A stretch of DNA of 64,000 bases, from contig LODT01000046.1 in NCBI GenBank assembly GCA_001606155.1, positions 103,113 through 167,112 of the forward strand. The letters are read 5' to 3'. Source of the DNA: Tieghemostelium lacteum. Taxonomy: Eukaryota; Evosea; Eumycetozoa; Dictyosteliales; Raperosteliaceae. The notes beneath the pieces are model-generated. The model was not told the DNA's origin, did no database searches, and saw only the letters and a program-made list of their open reading frames with translations. The translations under genes were made by a program, and so were the position numbers. Positions 44,218-55,208 of this stretch are shown piece after piece; within the stretch, counting starts at the first letter, position 1; every line of letters starts with the position of its first letter.

Positions 44218-46473
44218 ATGACAAACAAAAATAGTAATAGACAGGCAAAATCAAATGGAGGAACAATGAGACCTTTAATTTCACCTCCTACCACTAGATC
44301 ATCAGTAAAACCACCAGTGTCACCAATACAAAAACCAGAAACTACAATTCCAACCCCAACAACTCCACTTTCACCACCAGTACAACCAAAAAAAGCATCA
44401 CCAAAGCCACCAACTCATATTCTGCCATCTACTCCACCTACTAATACAGTTTCTAAAAAAACACCATCTTTAACTACAAATACTGCAACAAAAGCAACAA
44501 ATAATTCAACTCCTATTATACCAACACCAAAATCCACAGCATTAACATATAATAATCCAATCACTAATAGTAATACAGTGAACCCAATAACAGGTGGTAT
44601 ATCTAATAAGATACCATGTCCATATAAATGTTGTGCACATTTAGAAATTAAACCATTAATTGATAAACCAACAAATATTTATTTAAAAAAACCAACAGCT
44701 ACCTCACCTACTAGTAATATCAATGGTAGTACCTATGGTACTAGTAGTGGTGGACCTATTATAAATCCAATTACCAATAAACCTGTTGGTAGCAGTAGTA
44801 GTAGTATTCCACTATCAGTTCAACAAACTCAGTTGGCAGCTACCACTGCATCACCTATGAAAACACCAACAACTATTATAAAACCACCAACTCTTTCACT
44901 ATCGAATTCCAATATAATTACGACGACTACAACTACAACAACATCTACCAATACCAATATAGCATCATCTAAAGATCCACAATTACAAACTCAAATTCAA
45001 ATCATGTCTCAACAACTCCAACAACAAAAACAACAACTCCAACAACTTCAACAACAGATACCTAAATTCTACAATTCAAGCATCCACCAAAACAGCAGTG
45101 GTCTGATAAGTCTCAACGATGCAGAATTTAACAATCAAGATAAATATATAAAAACTAAAAACCGAGTCTATCATAAGATACCAGCTAGTAAATCGGTGAC
45201 TTTAAATAACAGAGGTGCCGAATTTCCAAATTCTTTGGAATTCATTTTAGACATTCCAGTCATACACGATGAACCATCATCCAAAAACAATCCAACATGG
45301 GGTAGACTCATTTTGGATGCTCTTAGACGACTTGTAGCCAACAAGAAATCAACTAGAATTACAGAGAGACTGAAACTAGATAACATGTATAAAGATATGG
45401 ATTCTAGATCCTCACAAGACAAAAGAGATTGGAAAAATGGTTTGGTCAATGAAGTACAATATAATTATCTTTTAAATTTTCTTTCCAATTCACTTCAATT
45501 TCCAGAAGCTCCTGAAAGAGAAAAAGATAAACTTTCAAAATCTGATTCATCAATACCATATTATAATGATGATATTAATAATAATAGTAATTATGTGATG
45601 AATAATAATCATTGTCAACCATTTCAAAATAATAATAATAATTTTTCAAATGGTCATAGTAATCTAAGTAGTAGTTATCCATCTATATTACCATCTCATA
45701 ATAGTAATCATAGTAGTACACATTCATCATCATCAACAACATCAGCAATAACAACAACAACACCATCAACTAAACCATTAACATCAGTTGAATATCCAAC
45801 AATGGTAGATTTAGGATCTACCACAGTAGATTTTTCACATTTTCCAATGGAAATTAATTTTGATTTTACCAATACACCAACTACTGAAAATAGTAATATT
45901 CATACTCCACCATTAGCTCCTACAATTACTTTACCACCAACTATAACTTCACCACCAATTATTAATGTAAATTCAACTAATCAACAACAACCACCATCTC
46001 AAAAATTAACTGTAAAAACTGAAACTACTTTAAATTCAAAACAACCAGAACAATCACAACATGTACTACAAGTACCAGACCAAATTACAATTAAAAAAGA
46101 TATTGATTCAACACCATCATCACCAATAGATTCAAGTTCTTCATCATCTTCATCTTCTAGTTGTTCCTCATCATCATCATGTTCAAGTGGCTCTATGGAA
46201 AATAACAAACATGATATAGAAGCATTTAGTTCATTGGATTCTGCATTGATTAATGATATGGGTAACATGTTGGATAGTATCATTTCAGCACCAAGTAGTA
46301 ACAAAAGGAAGAGAGAAGATGAAACTGATGGATTTTTTACAAGTATAAATATCGATTTAATGTCACATCAACAAAATCTATTTAGTCCGGATTTAGATTT
46401 AAACTCAACAAGCATTACAAATGCTCCTAATAGTACAGATAGCCTTCATATAAAAAAGAAAATTGCTATATAA
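44218..46473 (+). CDS. Low-complexity protein of unknown function (possible DNA-associated)
   Basis: Single exon, 751 aa. Residues 1-150 are Pro/Thr/Lys-rich. A short Cys-containing motif PCPYKCCAHLEIKPLIDKP sits near 140. After a Gln-rich coil (about 255-285) there is one globular block at about 310-420: NRVYHKIPASKSVTLNNRGA, EFILDIPVIHDEP, WGRLILDALRRLVANKKSTR and EVQYNYLLNFLSNSL. The rest is Ser/Thr/Asn-rich with an acidic end and a KRKRED basic patch near 700. I do not recognise the globular block. The basic patch and low complexity would fit a nuclear regulator, but that is inference. Confidence 0.7.
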   Translation: MTNKNSNRQAKSNGGTMRPLISPPTTRSSVKPPVSPIQKPETTIPTPTTPLSPPVQPKKASPKPPTHILPSTPPTNTVSKKTPSLTTNTATKATNNSTPIIPTPKSTALTYNNPITNSNTVNPITGGISNKIPCPYKCCAHLEIKPLIDKPTNIYLKKPTATSPTSNINGSTYGTSSGGPIINPITNKPVGSSSSSIPLSVQQTQLAATTASPMKTPTTIIKPPTLSLSNSNIITTTTTTTTSTNTNIASSKDPQLQTQIQIMSQQLQQQKQQLQQLQQQIPKFYNSSIHQNSSGLISLNDAEFNNQDKYIKTKNRVYHKIPASKSVTLNNRGAEFPNSLEFILDIPVIHDEPSSKNNPTWGRLILDALRRLVANKKSTRITERLKLDNMYKDMDSRSSQDKRDWKNGLVNEVQYNYLLNFLSNSLQFPEAPEREKDKLSKSDSSIPYYNDDINNNSNYVMNNNHCQPFQNNNNNFSNGHSNLSSSYPSILPSHNSNHSSTHSSSSTTSAITTTTPSTKPLTSVEYPTMVDLGSTTVDFSHFPMEINFDFTNTPTTENSNIHTPPLAPTITLPPTITSPPIINVNSTNQQQPPSQKLTVKTETTLNSKQPEQSQHVLQVPDQITIKKDIDSTPSSPIDSSSSSSSSSSCSSSSSCSSGSMENNKHDIEAFSSLDSALINDMGNMLDSIISAPSSNKRKREDETDGFFTSINIDLMSHQQNLFSPDLDLNSTSITNAPNSTDSLHIKKKIAI

Positions 46474-47781
46474 TTTTACAATCTATATATATTAAAATTG
46501 TAAATACATTATAACAAAAGCAAAGCAAAAAGATCATTAAATTAATTATTTCTTTTTTTAGTATTTATTAAGATTTATTTAGTATTATCTCAGATCTTAA
46601 GTAAATATTGATGAACTATATTTAAATATTTTATTCTTTGTAGATTACTACCATTGAGTATTAATTTCTAAGTTTTTCTATATTTTGATATTGCACTATC
46701 AAATATACATTCAATTTCATGAAGATAAAGAGCCACCTTCCATTATTAAAGGATCATTTATAATGTTATTTTATTTATTGAAATATTCAAAATTACCTAT
46801 CATTTTAGAGTAGATTTGGGGATAAAGTATCTTCTATCATTTTCAATCTTAATGGGATAGTTATTTGAATTAATGCACTAATTAAAATTTTAATTGCATA
46901 TTGTCCTTTATGCTTTGAGTTGATCTTAATAGTTTTACCAGTAATGAACTCTTTCATTGCAAAGGACTGTTTATTCCTCTCATTTGTATTAGTTAGAGGC
47001 AAATCTTCAAACAAAACAACTAATTTTCCTACCAAATCTTCATTATGAGCATTAGGATGACAAATAGTTGGATTTGTAGATGAATAAACTACTTTGGCCC
47101 ATTTCAGCAGAAATAATATTTACATTAGTTATCTTACCTTCTCCTTGTGTTCTTCTAAAGTCAATAACTGTTTCTTGTTATTTACTTGAAATCTTTTTTG
47201 CAGTGTATCCTCTTTTATGGATAGTCATCCTTTGAAGTTCCTCTAAACTAAAGTTAGTTGAAGAATTTTTTTTTGTTGAATTAAATTTAATATTTAATTT
47301 TTTATATCAATTTGAAAAAATGAGGTTTATTTAGTTGATGAAATAGTATGAAGTATTTTCTGTTTCTTCCCCTTGACAATGAGGAAGTAGAGCTCCTTGC
47401 AGAGCTATTTATATTCAAAATTTGGAACAAAACCCATTTTCAGTTTTTAAGGGTTATATCATTTTGAAAAAATGAGGTTTATTTAGCATTAAAAGTACAA
47501 TAAACACCACCAAGAAGGAATATAACATTTGATTCTCATCCTTTACTAGAAATTATCATTTTAATAGTTAATCCAACATTTGTCCAATACATTTACAAAA
47601 ACATTAGATATTTTTTTCAAGATCAATTTGTAACAAAAAAACATATTTTGTTTTAAAATTAAAGAATATCCCTCCATGGAATTTTCCAATGTAGTAAAAA
47701 GATATTATTTTGGATATTTCAGATACTTCTTTTAATTAAACTGAAAATTTTTTCTTTTTTCTTCATCTTAACACATTAACA
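46474..47781. other. Intergenic region with decayed coding sequence
   Basis: 1.3 kb. Minus strand about 47097-46805 is open: KVVYSSTNPTICHPNAHNED, LVGKLVVLFEDLPLTNTNER, FAMKEFITGKTIKINSKHKG, ending at a stop. Upstream on the same strand are shorter out-of-frame pieces (FSLEELQRMTIHKRGYTAKK; RRTQGEGKITNVNIISAEMG). This looks like the end of a degraded gene of unclear family. A 30-bp direct repeat (TTTGAAAAAATGAGGTTTAT) occurs at about 47310-47335 and 47462-47487. Nothing else is recognisable. Confidence 0.4.
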
Positions 47782-48872
47782 ATGAAATCAATAAATATAA
47801 TAGTAATTGCATCAATATTGATGCAAATTGGTTATATTTCATCAACACCACTACCATTATATCTATGTAGATCAACAGGTGTAAACTTATCATTGGTAGA
47901 TCTAGAGAGTGGATCTCTTAAACCCTATCTCAATTATACACAAGATTTTATAATGGATTACAATAATATCTATTTTATAAACTCATCAACTATAATTGGT
48001 AGTGGTAGTATACTTAATTCTGAATACTATGCATATCAGTACTTAAATGTTGTATGTATTAATAAACCAACTATTACATACAGATTTTAGATAACTAACT
48101 ATAGAATTAATGAAGGAAACTAATGTTGAAGCTCTTTATCAATTTGACTTTTTGGCTCAATTCCCTTTATTAAATTCATTCTTTAATCCAAATACAAATC
48201 AAATTATCATTTATAATGAAACTATTCTGTCATTAGATCCTATTGAATACCAACCTAATGGCATTAATATTAGTCTCCCTTCAATTATACCATATGCTTT
48301 GGTAGTGGGTTCTGTAAATTCTTTATTAGATTCAAATAATAATATTTTATATTTTAATGTTGAGGTACCTCCATTTGTATGTAAAATCATTCTGATAAAA
48401 TGTATTACTTTTGAATACTTATATTTTTATTTTATAGCCTCAAATGAAAAAACAATATTTGAACAAAGATGGTGAATATGCATGTTCATTTGTAATTGGT
48501 TGTAAATATCTAATTAGTTTTGATTTGCAAAGTGGTGAAATTAAAAGTTCTGTAAATATGCACTTTTGGACTAATGTATATACATTGGCATTACCAATTT
48601 CATCAACCTCTGTTATATGTCTAAGTATTAACAAAAATAATGAAATTACATTTGACAATATAAATCCAGCAACTGGTTTAATGAAAACATTGAAATCAAG
48701 TGAAAATCAATACGAATTCATCTACAGTTTCACAGCTGATACTGTAAATCAAATTGTATATCTATTCTTAAGTGGTGATGTAGTTTTATCTTACAACTAT
48801 CAATCAAATCAAATCAATACTGTAACTTTAACTAACCCTGGTGGAACTTTAATTAAGGTTGGAAGTAACTAA
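47782..48872 (+). CDS. Secreted dictyostelid protein, exon 1-2 junction unresolved
   Basis: Begins with a signal peptide (MKSINIIVIASILMQIGYIS). Exon 1 is open to 48090. Exon 2, around 48095-48376, reads MKETNVEALYQFDFLAQFPL ... DPIEYQPNGINISLP. Exon 3, 48438-48872, is joined by a clean GTATGT...TATAG intron and reads PQMKKQYLNKDGEYACSFVI to the stop. The natural GTATGT donor at 48053 does not join exon 2 in frame with any nearby AG. A GTATAC donor at about 48009 would join in frame but discards codons that look real (YYAYQYLNV). So either the intron is unusual or there is a 1-nt indel. Small secreted beta-propeller-like proteins of this type form families in dictyostelids; function unknown. 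Confidence 0.55.
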
Positions 48873-48917
48873 AATAGATTAATATACGATACAAATTTTA
48901 ATAGATTTTATTTTTGA

Positions 48918-49103
48918 TTAATCTAAGTGAATTGGATATAAATTATAGTTTTGGTTCTGGTTATAGTTTGATTGTGATTTAACACAAGTATCTGGTAATT
49001 TAGGAAGTTCTTTTTGAAGTTGTTGATTGGCTGATGATTGAGGATTTGCAAAGTAATATTGGTATAGATGAGGTGAATTGTATGGTGGATATTGGTATTG
49101 ACC

Positions 49104-49138
<35 letters not shown>

Positions 49139-49855
49139 GATTATCTTTATTCATATTATAGTTTCCAAATGGATTTTGATATGAAGATGGGCTATTTTGA
49201 TGTTGTGGGTTATATTGAGTTGGAATTGGAATATAAATTGGTGTTGATGAATTTGAAGAACTATTCAAAGAACTATGGATAATAGTTTGTTTTACTGGAG
49301 ATGAATGTGGAATATTATATACATGTGATCCACCTTCATTTAAAATATGTAATTTTGTAGCTGGTGGTGGTAAAGGTTGAGTATACTGATACATATGAGT
49401 AGGTGGAGGACTAACTATTTGAGCTGGAGTAAAAAATACATTTGTTGATGAATTTATTGATGTTGAAAGTAAATTACCAGAAGCAATTCTCAATTGTTGT
49501 AACCATTCTCTAAAGGATTGTACATCTGCAGTTGCCAAAGTCATTTCAACTTTTGATGTTTTATAATTTCTTATAGATATTGAATATTTATTTGTAATAC
49601 TCTCTATAATTACTGTATTGGTTAAATCAAGTAGACATGGTAACTCATGTCTTGATCTAGTATGCTATTAAAATATTTTAAATTATAAAATTAATAAATA
49701 TATATGAAATGTAAATATATTAAAATATTTATACATACTGGTCTTTTTTTATATTTTAAAAGTAAATTCGATTGAATTACAAAATATCTTTTTACCCAAT
49801 TAGTTGATACTTTTGATCCTGTTTTATATAAATAACCCTCTTTTACTAAACTCAT
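48918..49855 (-). CDS. PH-domain protein with Gln/Pro-rich tail
   Basis: Two exons, 49855-49739 and 49664-48918; intron GTATGT...TAATAG; phase 0; 287 aa. The N-terminal 100 residues are a pleckstrin homology domain: MSLVKEGYLYKTGSKVSTNW VKRYFVI, a middle strand with ELPCLLDLTNTVIIES, and the final helix TADVQSFREWLQQLRIASG with the invariant Trp. The rest is Pro/Ser/Gln-rich with a short poly-Gln and probably disordered. PH domains bind phosphoinositides or proteins at membranes. The basic residues near the first strands are modest, so lipid specificity cannot be called. Confidence 0.85.
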
Positions 49856-50128
49856 TTATAATTTTAACTATAATAATTCTCTATTAAGAAAAGATAATTT
49901 TAAAAGTTAGAAAATTTAAGTAAATAGAAATAAAAAATTTTAATTATCATGTGTTTTTAACATTTTAAAAATGTGGTTAGGGTTGAACTTGATATAGAAA
50001 TTACTTTTTTAAAATTTTCTAGATCTATTTTGACAAGTGTCTTTTAAACATTTTTAAAATTATGTTAATTTAATTTAATCAATGATAATGATGATTGAAT
50101 TAGATGACATAAATTAAAAATAAAAAAT

Positions 50129-50159
<31 letters not shown>

Positions 50160-50208
50160 TCAATTCATTTTCACGATAAACGAGGATCATATACACATAA
50201 ACATAAAA
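49856..50208. promoter_or_regulatory. Divergent promoter region with long T-tract
   Basis: 353 bp between the PH-domain gene (minus) and Tom22 (plus). It contains a T-run of about 25 at 50136-50160, about 50 bp before the Tom22 start. No specific site recognised. Confidence 0.4.
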
Positions 50209-50523
50209 ATGGCAAAAACAACTAAACCAATATCAAAAGGAAAAAAAAAGAGTTCAACTGTGACACCACGTGTTTCAATTTTCAATAGTTTACCAATAGC
50301 CAAATTTAAATCAATTTTCCATACATCATCCAATATATTTGCATTTACAATGAACAAAGTATTAGGAGCAGCTTGGATAAGTGTAACCTTTTTAGCTCTA
50401 GCATTTATACCCATTGTAAAGAGTATAGATTTAGAAAGAATGAATATTAGCGAAACTGAAAGAAGAGAAGAAGAAACTTCAACTGCTTCACCATCTAAAG
50501 CATTCCCAGAAGGTCTACATTAA
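50209..50523 (+). CDS. tomm22: Mitochondrial import receptor subunit Tom22-like
   Basis: Single exon, 104 aa. The N-terminus is short, basic and Ser/Thr-rich. Then come IAKFKSIFHTSSNIFAFTMN and a single membrane helix AAWISVTFLALAFIPIVKSI at about residues 63-82, with a short C-terminal tail. The order of amphipathic helix, a Trp/Pro-containing helix with WISVTF...FIPI and a short tail matches Tom22. The acidic cytosolic receptor domain of animal/fungal Tom22 is missing, as in plant TOM9. It would sit in the outer mitochondrial membrane and organise the TOM complex. Confidence 0.75.
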   Translation: MAKTTKPISKGKKKSSTVTPRVSIFNSLPIAKFKSIFHTSSNIFAFTMNKVLGAAWISVTFLALAFIPIVKSIDLERMNISETERREEETSTASPSKAFPEGLH

Positions 50524-50898
50524 ATTTATACACCATCTTTTTATAAAACAATTTAATTATATAAGAATATTCATCATTACCAACAATAATCATCTCAACC
50601 CTCACCATTCAAACAATACAACTAAACAATTAGCACAACAACTATAACACCTGTTTTTTCGAAAAAGTTTTATTTTTTATAAACAACCCCCCACTTCTCC
50701 ACCTACATAATGACACATAGTAGTAGAGAATGTTAGAAGAGAGACCATAATTAATACTATTTTTTTTTTTCAACTAAAACACATAATAATTATAATAATA
50801 ATAGTACAGTTCAATTATTTCCTATAAAATAAAAACTAATGGAGATAAAATATAAATAATAACACAAACAGTAGTAGTACAAAAAGTAGATGAAAGTT
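50524..50898. other. Intergenic between convergent genes
   Basis: 375 bp between the ends of Tom22 (plus) and the long minus-strand gene. AT-rich, slightly C-rich in places (50683-50710). No gene seen. Confidence 0.5.
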
Positions 50899-53800
50899 TT
50901 ATTTTCTGTAGAATATTTGTTGATAATGATTTGGTTGGAAATTACCAAGGTTTATGGAATGTTGCTGATAATTTGATAATAGTGGTTGATTATTTTTAGT
51001 TGATAAATAGACTTTTTTAATGGATGTACATTGGTTTATCAGTGAAAATATTAAATTAATCTTTTCAATGAGAAAATTTGAAATGGATGAATTTAAATAT
51101 TTTTCTTTTACTGGCAGTGTATCCAATTGAATACAAAGTGTGAGAATACTATTGTTTTTAGAATTTACCAAATGATTTAAAAGTTCAATTAAATGTTGTA
51201 ATTCAATAATTTTGGTGAATTTAAGTGTTGTTAATTGATTATAATCTGCAGTTGATAAGAGTATTGGTAGGAGATATTTCTTAAATTCTTCACTATTTTC
51301 ATTTTGTACTTCATATGATGTTGAAATTTCAATCCTTTTTAAATTCGATGCAAATGGGTTCAAATCTAATACACTGTGTGCGTCTTGGTTGGGATTACTG
51401 TGTGTAGTTGTTGGTAGGAGCATTTCAGAAATGGATGTATAGTTATAGGAAAATGAACCTGCACTTGGTGATTTAAATCTAATACATATAGGGACAGTAC
51501 AATATGTCTTTAACCATACTTTAATATTCTCTATAGCAGATAGTACTGTTTTGATTGAGGTATTAAATGTAAACTTTATAAATTGAACAGGATTAGTTCT
51601 GTTCAATAGTATAATTAATATCTCTTGAATGAAACCTTGTAGAGCTTTACTATCATTATTGGATAAATTAGGTAACCGATAGGATTTTAGTGACAGTTTA
51701 ACAATGTTTTCTGAATTTTTCAAAACATGATCACAAAGAAACTGATGAACCCCAATATCTTTACCAAGTTTGTAATAGATGATAGAGAGTTTTCGGAGAT
51801 TAGGGAATTTAATATCATGATGATATTGATGTGGACCTGCTATGTGATTACTATGTATAGTTAGAGATCTGGTTTGGTCAGTTACTCTATCGATATCATT
51901 TAACGATACCATGGAGAAATCTTCGAAATCCCAATTTCTACAGTGACTAATAAACCATCTATTTGGTGGATCAATTGAAATACCTTTACTAATGACATAG
52001 TAATTCAATACCCAGTCCATAAACTTTTTACAAACCAAACCACAGAAATAAATTCTACAAAATTTTAACTTTTTACCTTCATCATTTCCAACAATAGTTG
52101 ATTGGACAAAATACTCTACTATGTGTTTTACTATAATATCAGGTAAAATTACAGAATTCTTATAATTATTACTCTGTTCAGGTAATTGAAATTTATAATT
52201 TAAAAATTGTTCAATGTTTTGATTGGTTTTAGCATTAAATGTTACAGAGATGGTTTTATAGAATTCCAAGTGATGTTGAGGAGTTTGTAAAGATCTTTTG
52301 GTATATTCAACGAAAAGATTAAAAACATCATATTCATAAAGTTTATAGAACTGGTTTCTTTCATTGTGCAATTGAAATCTATAAATTAAATCACTTTGGA
52401 ATTGATTTTGAAGTGATTTATCCAATCTTTCATAGATACCCAATACCCATAGAAACGATTCTGTAGTCTCGAATGTACTAGTACCTTGGTTATCTAATAG
52501 ATTTTTAAATACACTTGGACATTTTTCAACCAAACTAGCTATTTTATCCAATGAATCATTTGATACTCTCTGTTCATATGGTTGGTTTGGAGTATTTTCA
52601 AGGATTATCAATAGTCTTTGTAGATAGATATCTAAAAGATTACCAATAATAATCTTAGAACCACAATATTTTTCAATAGTGTGTAGGGTGTTAATGTAAG
52701 ATATATATCTAAATGTAGTTTTATGTTGTGAAAATCTAAATTCATCTTCAAATTTCTCCCATATACTATCTGGAATATTTGAATTGTTATCTTCAATCAA
52801 ATATTGTACCACATTTTCAATATTTGATTTTAAAAATGAAAATGAAATATTTGAGAGTACAAATGACTTTTTCTCTTGAGATTGGTATCGAAAAGAATCA
52901 GGAGTCTCTAACCAACTTAAAAGATAATAGTCATTATCAACTGTACTGATATACCAATTCTTAAAGATTTCAAAATTATCAATTCTATTGATTAATGATA
53001 CCTGTACTTGAAATGGTTCTGATTGATAAGTTTGGTTCCATTCAATGGTACTATGAGTTAATAATAGATCAGTGTCAGTTGAAGGTGGTGGTGTTTTTGA
53101 TATTAATTTTTTGAGAAATGATTTGTTTTTCAGTAAAGATGGCATTTGGTAAACTTGCTCTCTGATTAGGTCCAAATCTTTTGGTCTATTCTTAATCAAA
53201 TGAAAATAATGTTTACTAATGAGATTAAGTGAAGTTGATGATAATAGTTCCATGGCGAGTTTATAGATTTCCTCTTGATTGTATTTTAAAATCTCATGGT
53301 TACGTGGTACCCTTGATAGCGATACCAAATCTCTAGTGTGAAGATAATAAGTTGAACAATGTTCATAGATTACATTTCCATAGATTTTAGATAGAATCTC
53401 TATTGAATGTAAATCTGAAGCTGAAAAAACATCTATAATCTCTAGTAGAGATTCTTTAAATTTTAGTTTTACCTCCAAAGGAATTAAATTACTAACCAAA
53501 AGCGAACAGATAGTTTCTGTTCTTTGAGGTCCATAGAGTTTTTGTTTACATGTGAATATAAATGTATTCATAATACTATTGAATATATCTATTTTTTGAT
53601 TCAATGGGTATTTTGAAATCTCCAAATGAATTTCTCTTTTAAAGAATTGGTCAGGAAATTGTAAATCGAAAAAAACATTGGTTCTAATAGCTTGTTGTAG
53701 ATATCTAATATATTCCAATAGATATTCACTATACTCCAATGGACTAAATTTATCATTTAATATCTTTGATATTAAAGCCATTACAGATATTCTAACAATA

Positions 53801-53922
53801 CTATTAGAATCCGCCAATATCTCTCTAATAACCTCCTGATAATTATGATTATGATCTTCTACATTATGGTATAATATTGAAATTAAACCTATAATATTCA
53901 CTTTATTCCCTTTTCTATCCAT
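50899..53922 (-). CDS. Long protein: helical-repeat N-half, F-box/LRR-like C-half
   Basis: Open frame of 1007 aa from ATG 53922. The frame is already open upstream (DYIKQLMDRKGNK), so an upstream exon is likely. Residues 1-560 look like HEAT/ARM helices (IREILADSNSIVRISVMALI at 33-52). Near residue 590 a dictyostelid-type F-box-like segment begins: SVILPDIIVKHIVEYFVQST ... FCGLVCKKFMDWVLNYYVIS. LRR-like strands follow (FPNLRKLSIIYYKLGKD; ENIVKLSLKSYRLPNL; LTTLKFTKIIELQHLIELLN). F-box/LRR proteins usually start near the F-box, so a preceding 560-residue solenoid is unusual. Either this is a genuine fusion or two genes share one frame. An Integrator-type subunit is one idea for the first half; I am not confident. 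Confidence 0.6.
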   Translation of the reverse strand: MDRKGNKVNIIGLISILYHNVEDHNHNYQEVIREILADSNSIVRISVMALISKILNDKFSPLEYSEYLLEYIRYLQQAIRTNVFFDLQFPDQFFKREIHLEISKYPLNQKIDIFNSIMNTFIFTCKQKLYGPQRTETICSLLVSNLIPLEVKLKFKESLLEIIDVFSASDLHSIEILSKIYGNVIYEHCSTYYLHTRDLVSLSRVPRNHEILKYNQEEIYKLAMELLSSTSLNLISKHYFHLIKNRPKDLDLIREQVYQMPSLLKNKSFLKKLISKTPPPSTDTDLLLTHSTIEWNQTYQSEPFQVQVSLINRIDNFEIFKNWYISTVDNDYYLLSWLETPDSFRYQSQEKKSFVLSNISFSFLKSNIENVVQYLIEDNNSNIPDSIWEKFEDEFRFSQHKTTFRYISYINTLHTIEKYCGSKIIIGNLLDIYLQRLLIILENTPNQPYEQRVSNDSLDKIASLVEKCPSVFKNLLDNQGTSTFETTESFLWVLGIYERLDKSLQNQFQSDLIYRFQLHNERNQFYKLYEYDVFNLFVEYTKRSLQTPQHHLEFYKTISVTFNAKTNQNIEQFLNYKFQLPEQSNNYKNSVILPDIIVKHIVEYFVQSTIVGNDEGKKLKFCRIYFCGLVCKKFMDWVLNYYVISKGISIDPPNRWFISHCRNWDFEDFSMVSLNDIDRVTDQTRSLTIHSNHIAGPHQYHHDIKFPNLRKLSIIYYKLGKDIGVHQFLCDHVLKNSENIVKLSLKSYRLPNLSNNDSKALQGFIQEILIILLNRTNPVQFIKFTFNTSIKTVLSAIENIKVWLKTYCTVPICIRFKSPSAGSFSYNYTSISEMLLPTTTHSNPNQDAHSVLDLNPFASNLKRIEISTSYEVQNENSEEFKKYLLPILLSTADYNQLTTLKFTKIIELQHLIELLNHLVNSKNNSILTLCIQLDTLPVKEKYLNSSISNFLIEKINLIFSLINQCTSIKKVYLSTKNNQPLLSNYQQHSINLGNFQPNHYQQIFYRK

Positions 53923-53983
53923 TAACTGTTTAATATAATCTTTAAATTACTAATATATTAATACAATTATTAATGCATTTAGT

Positions 53984-54328
53984 TTATATTTTTTGATCAA
54001 ACTTGCCTTTTAACATGAAAATATCAGATATTTGAATTCTACTTGAATACAAGAATATTTGACTAGCCTCATATTCTTTTATATCTCTTAAATCAATAGT
54101 ATCTATCCAATCTATAAATGCACAACTATATATTTGAGCACCATAATCAGATGATCTTTCAATAATTTTATTGATTTCTGATTGTAATAATATTTTGTTT
54201 GCTCTAACCTGTAGTTTTTTTGTAAATAGTTGCATATATGTATCCTTTAAAGGAATATCATTATACATTTTTAATTTACTTTTATCTAAACTTGGGCTTT
54301 GTGCTCTTTTCATCATCTGATCATCCAT
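53984..54328 (-). CDS. Small ORF, possibly 5' exon of the following gene
   Basis: ATG at 54328, 114 codons, beginning MDDQMMKRAQSPSLDKSKLK and containing KILLQSEINKIIERSSDYGA. It is well formed (polar N-terminus, helical body). It ends 61 bp before the ATG of the long gene on the same strand. A GTAGAA donor near 54040 with an ..TTTAAAG acceptor near 53936 would join the two in frame (..LYSN-YIKQLMDRKG). The donor is weak, so it may also be an independent gene. No family recognised. Confidence 0.5.
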   Translation of the reverse strand: MDDQMMKRAQSPSLDKSKLKMYNDIPLKDTYMQLFTKKLQVRANKILLQSEINKIIERSSDYGAQIYSCAFIDWIDTIDLRDIKEYEASQIFLYSSRIQISDIFMLKGKFDQKI

Positions 54329-55208
54329 TTAAAATAAAAAAAAAATAAAAATTTTAAATAAATAATATATATTTAATTTACCCCTCTTGAAATAGATGGA
54401 ATAGCCTATTCCATTGAAATTTAGATCTACCATTCTCTTATCCATTACATTCATATCCCAATACATTTCAAATCCTGACTTTACATATTTGTAAACACTT
54501 TTCTGAAATGGAAGACTTTAATGGTCATGAAAGATTTTATTTTTAGTTTGGTGAAGTACCATTATAATATAAATTAAAATATCCCAAAAATAGTTTATCA
54601 TGAGGTATTCTCTATTAAAATTGTGGTGATTGAGTAAACTTATGAATAAATAAAAATACAAGTAATGTTTGTTATATCCTCATCTCAACATGCTACTTCA
54701 ATTACCTTGTAATTTTCCTATTCAAATAAATAACCATTCAAACAAATGTCTATGTTCTGATCTAATATTTTGCCTATTGATTTTTCAAGGCCTATCTATA
54801 AAGATAGTACCAATCCAAAAAATCTTTAGTTGCTCTTCTACTAAACCAATTGGTTCTTGATAAAATCTGATGTTGCTGAGTAGTTTGAACTTTATATCGC
54901 TCTCTAAACGAATTTATTATGTAAATGTAATACTCTTTAGGTTTTTATAAAAAATTTGTCATCTTTAAATTTTAGGTTTATATAATAGATTAGGAAAAAA
55001 TAAAGTTTATGAAAAAAGAAAAATAAAAAGTATAATAGTGGTCTATTACTATATGTTTAATAGCTAAGTAAATAAAATATATAATGATGTAATTATTTAT
55101 GAATTGTTGAATATTGATGGACAAGAGAAAAAATGGAAATGACATTATGTTACATAGAAGATATTGTGGAATTTAAAAAATTTTGGATCCAGACAACACA
55201 GTAGGTTC
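54329..55208. other. Gene-poor AT-rich interval
   Basis: 880 bp. Short open stretches occur on both strands, but none has a start, codon pattern or motif that supports a gene. No RNA gene or repeat recognised. Confidence 0.5.
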
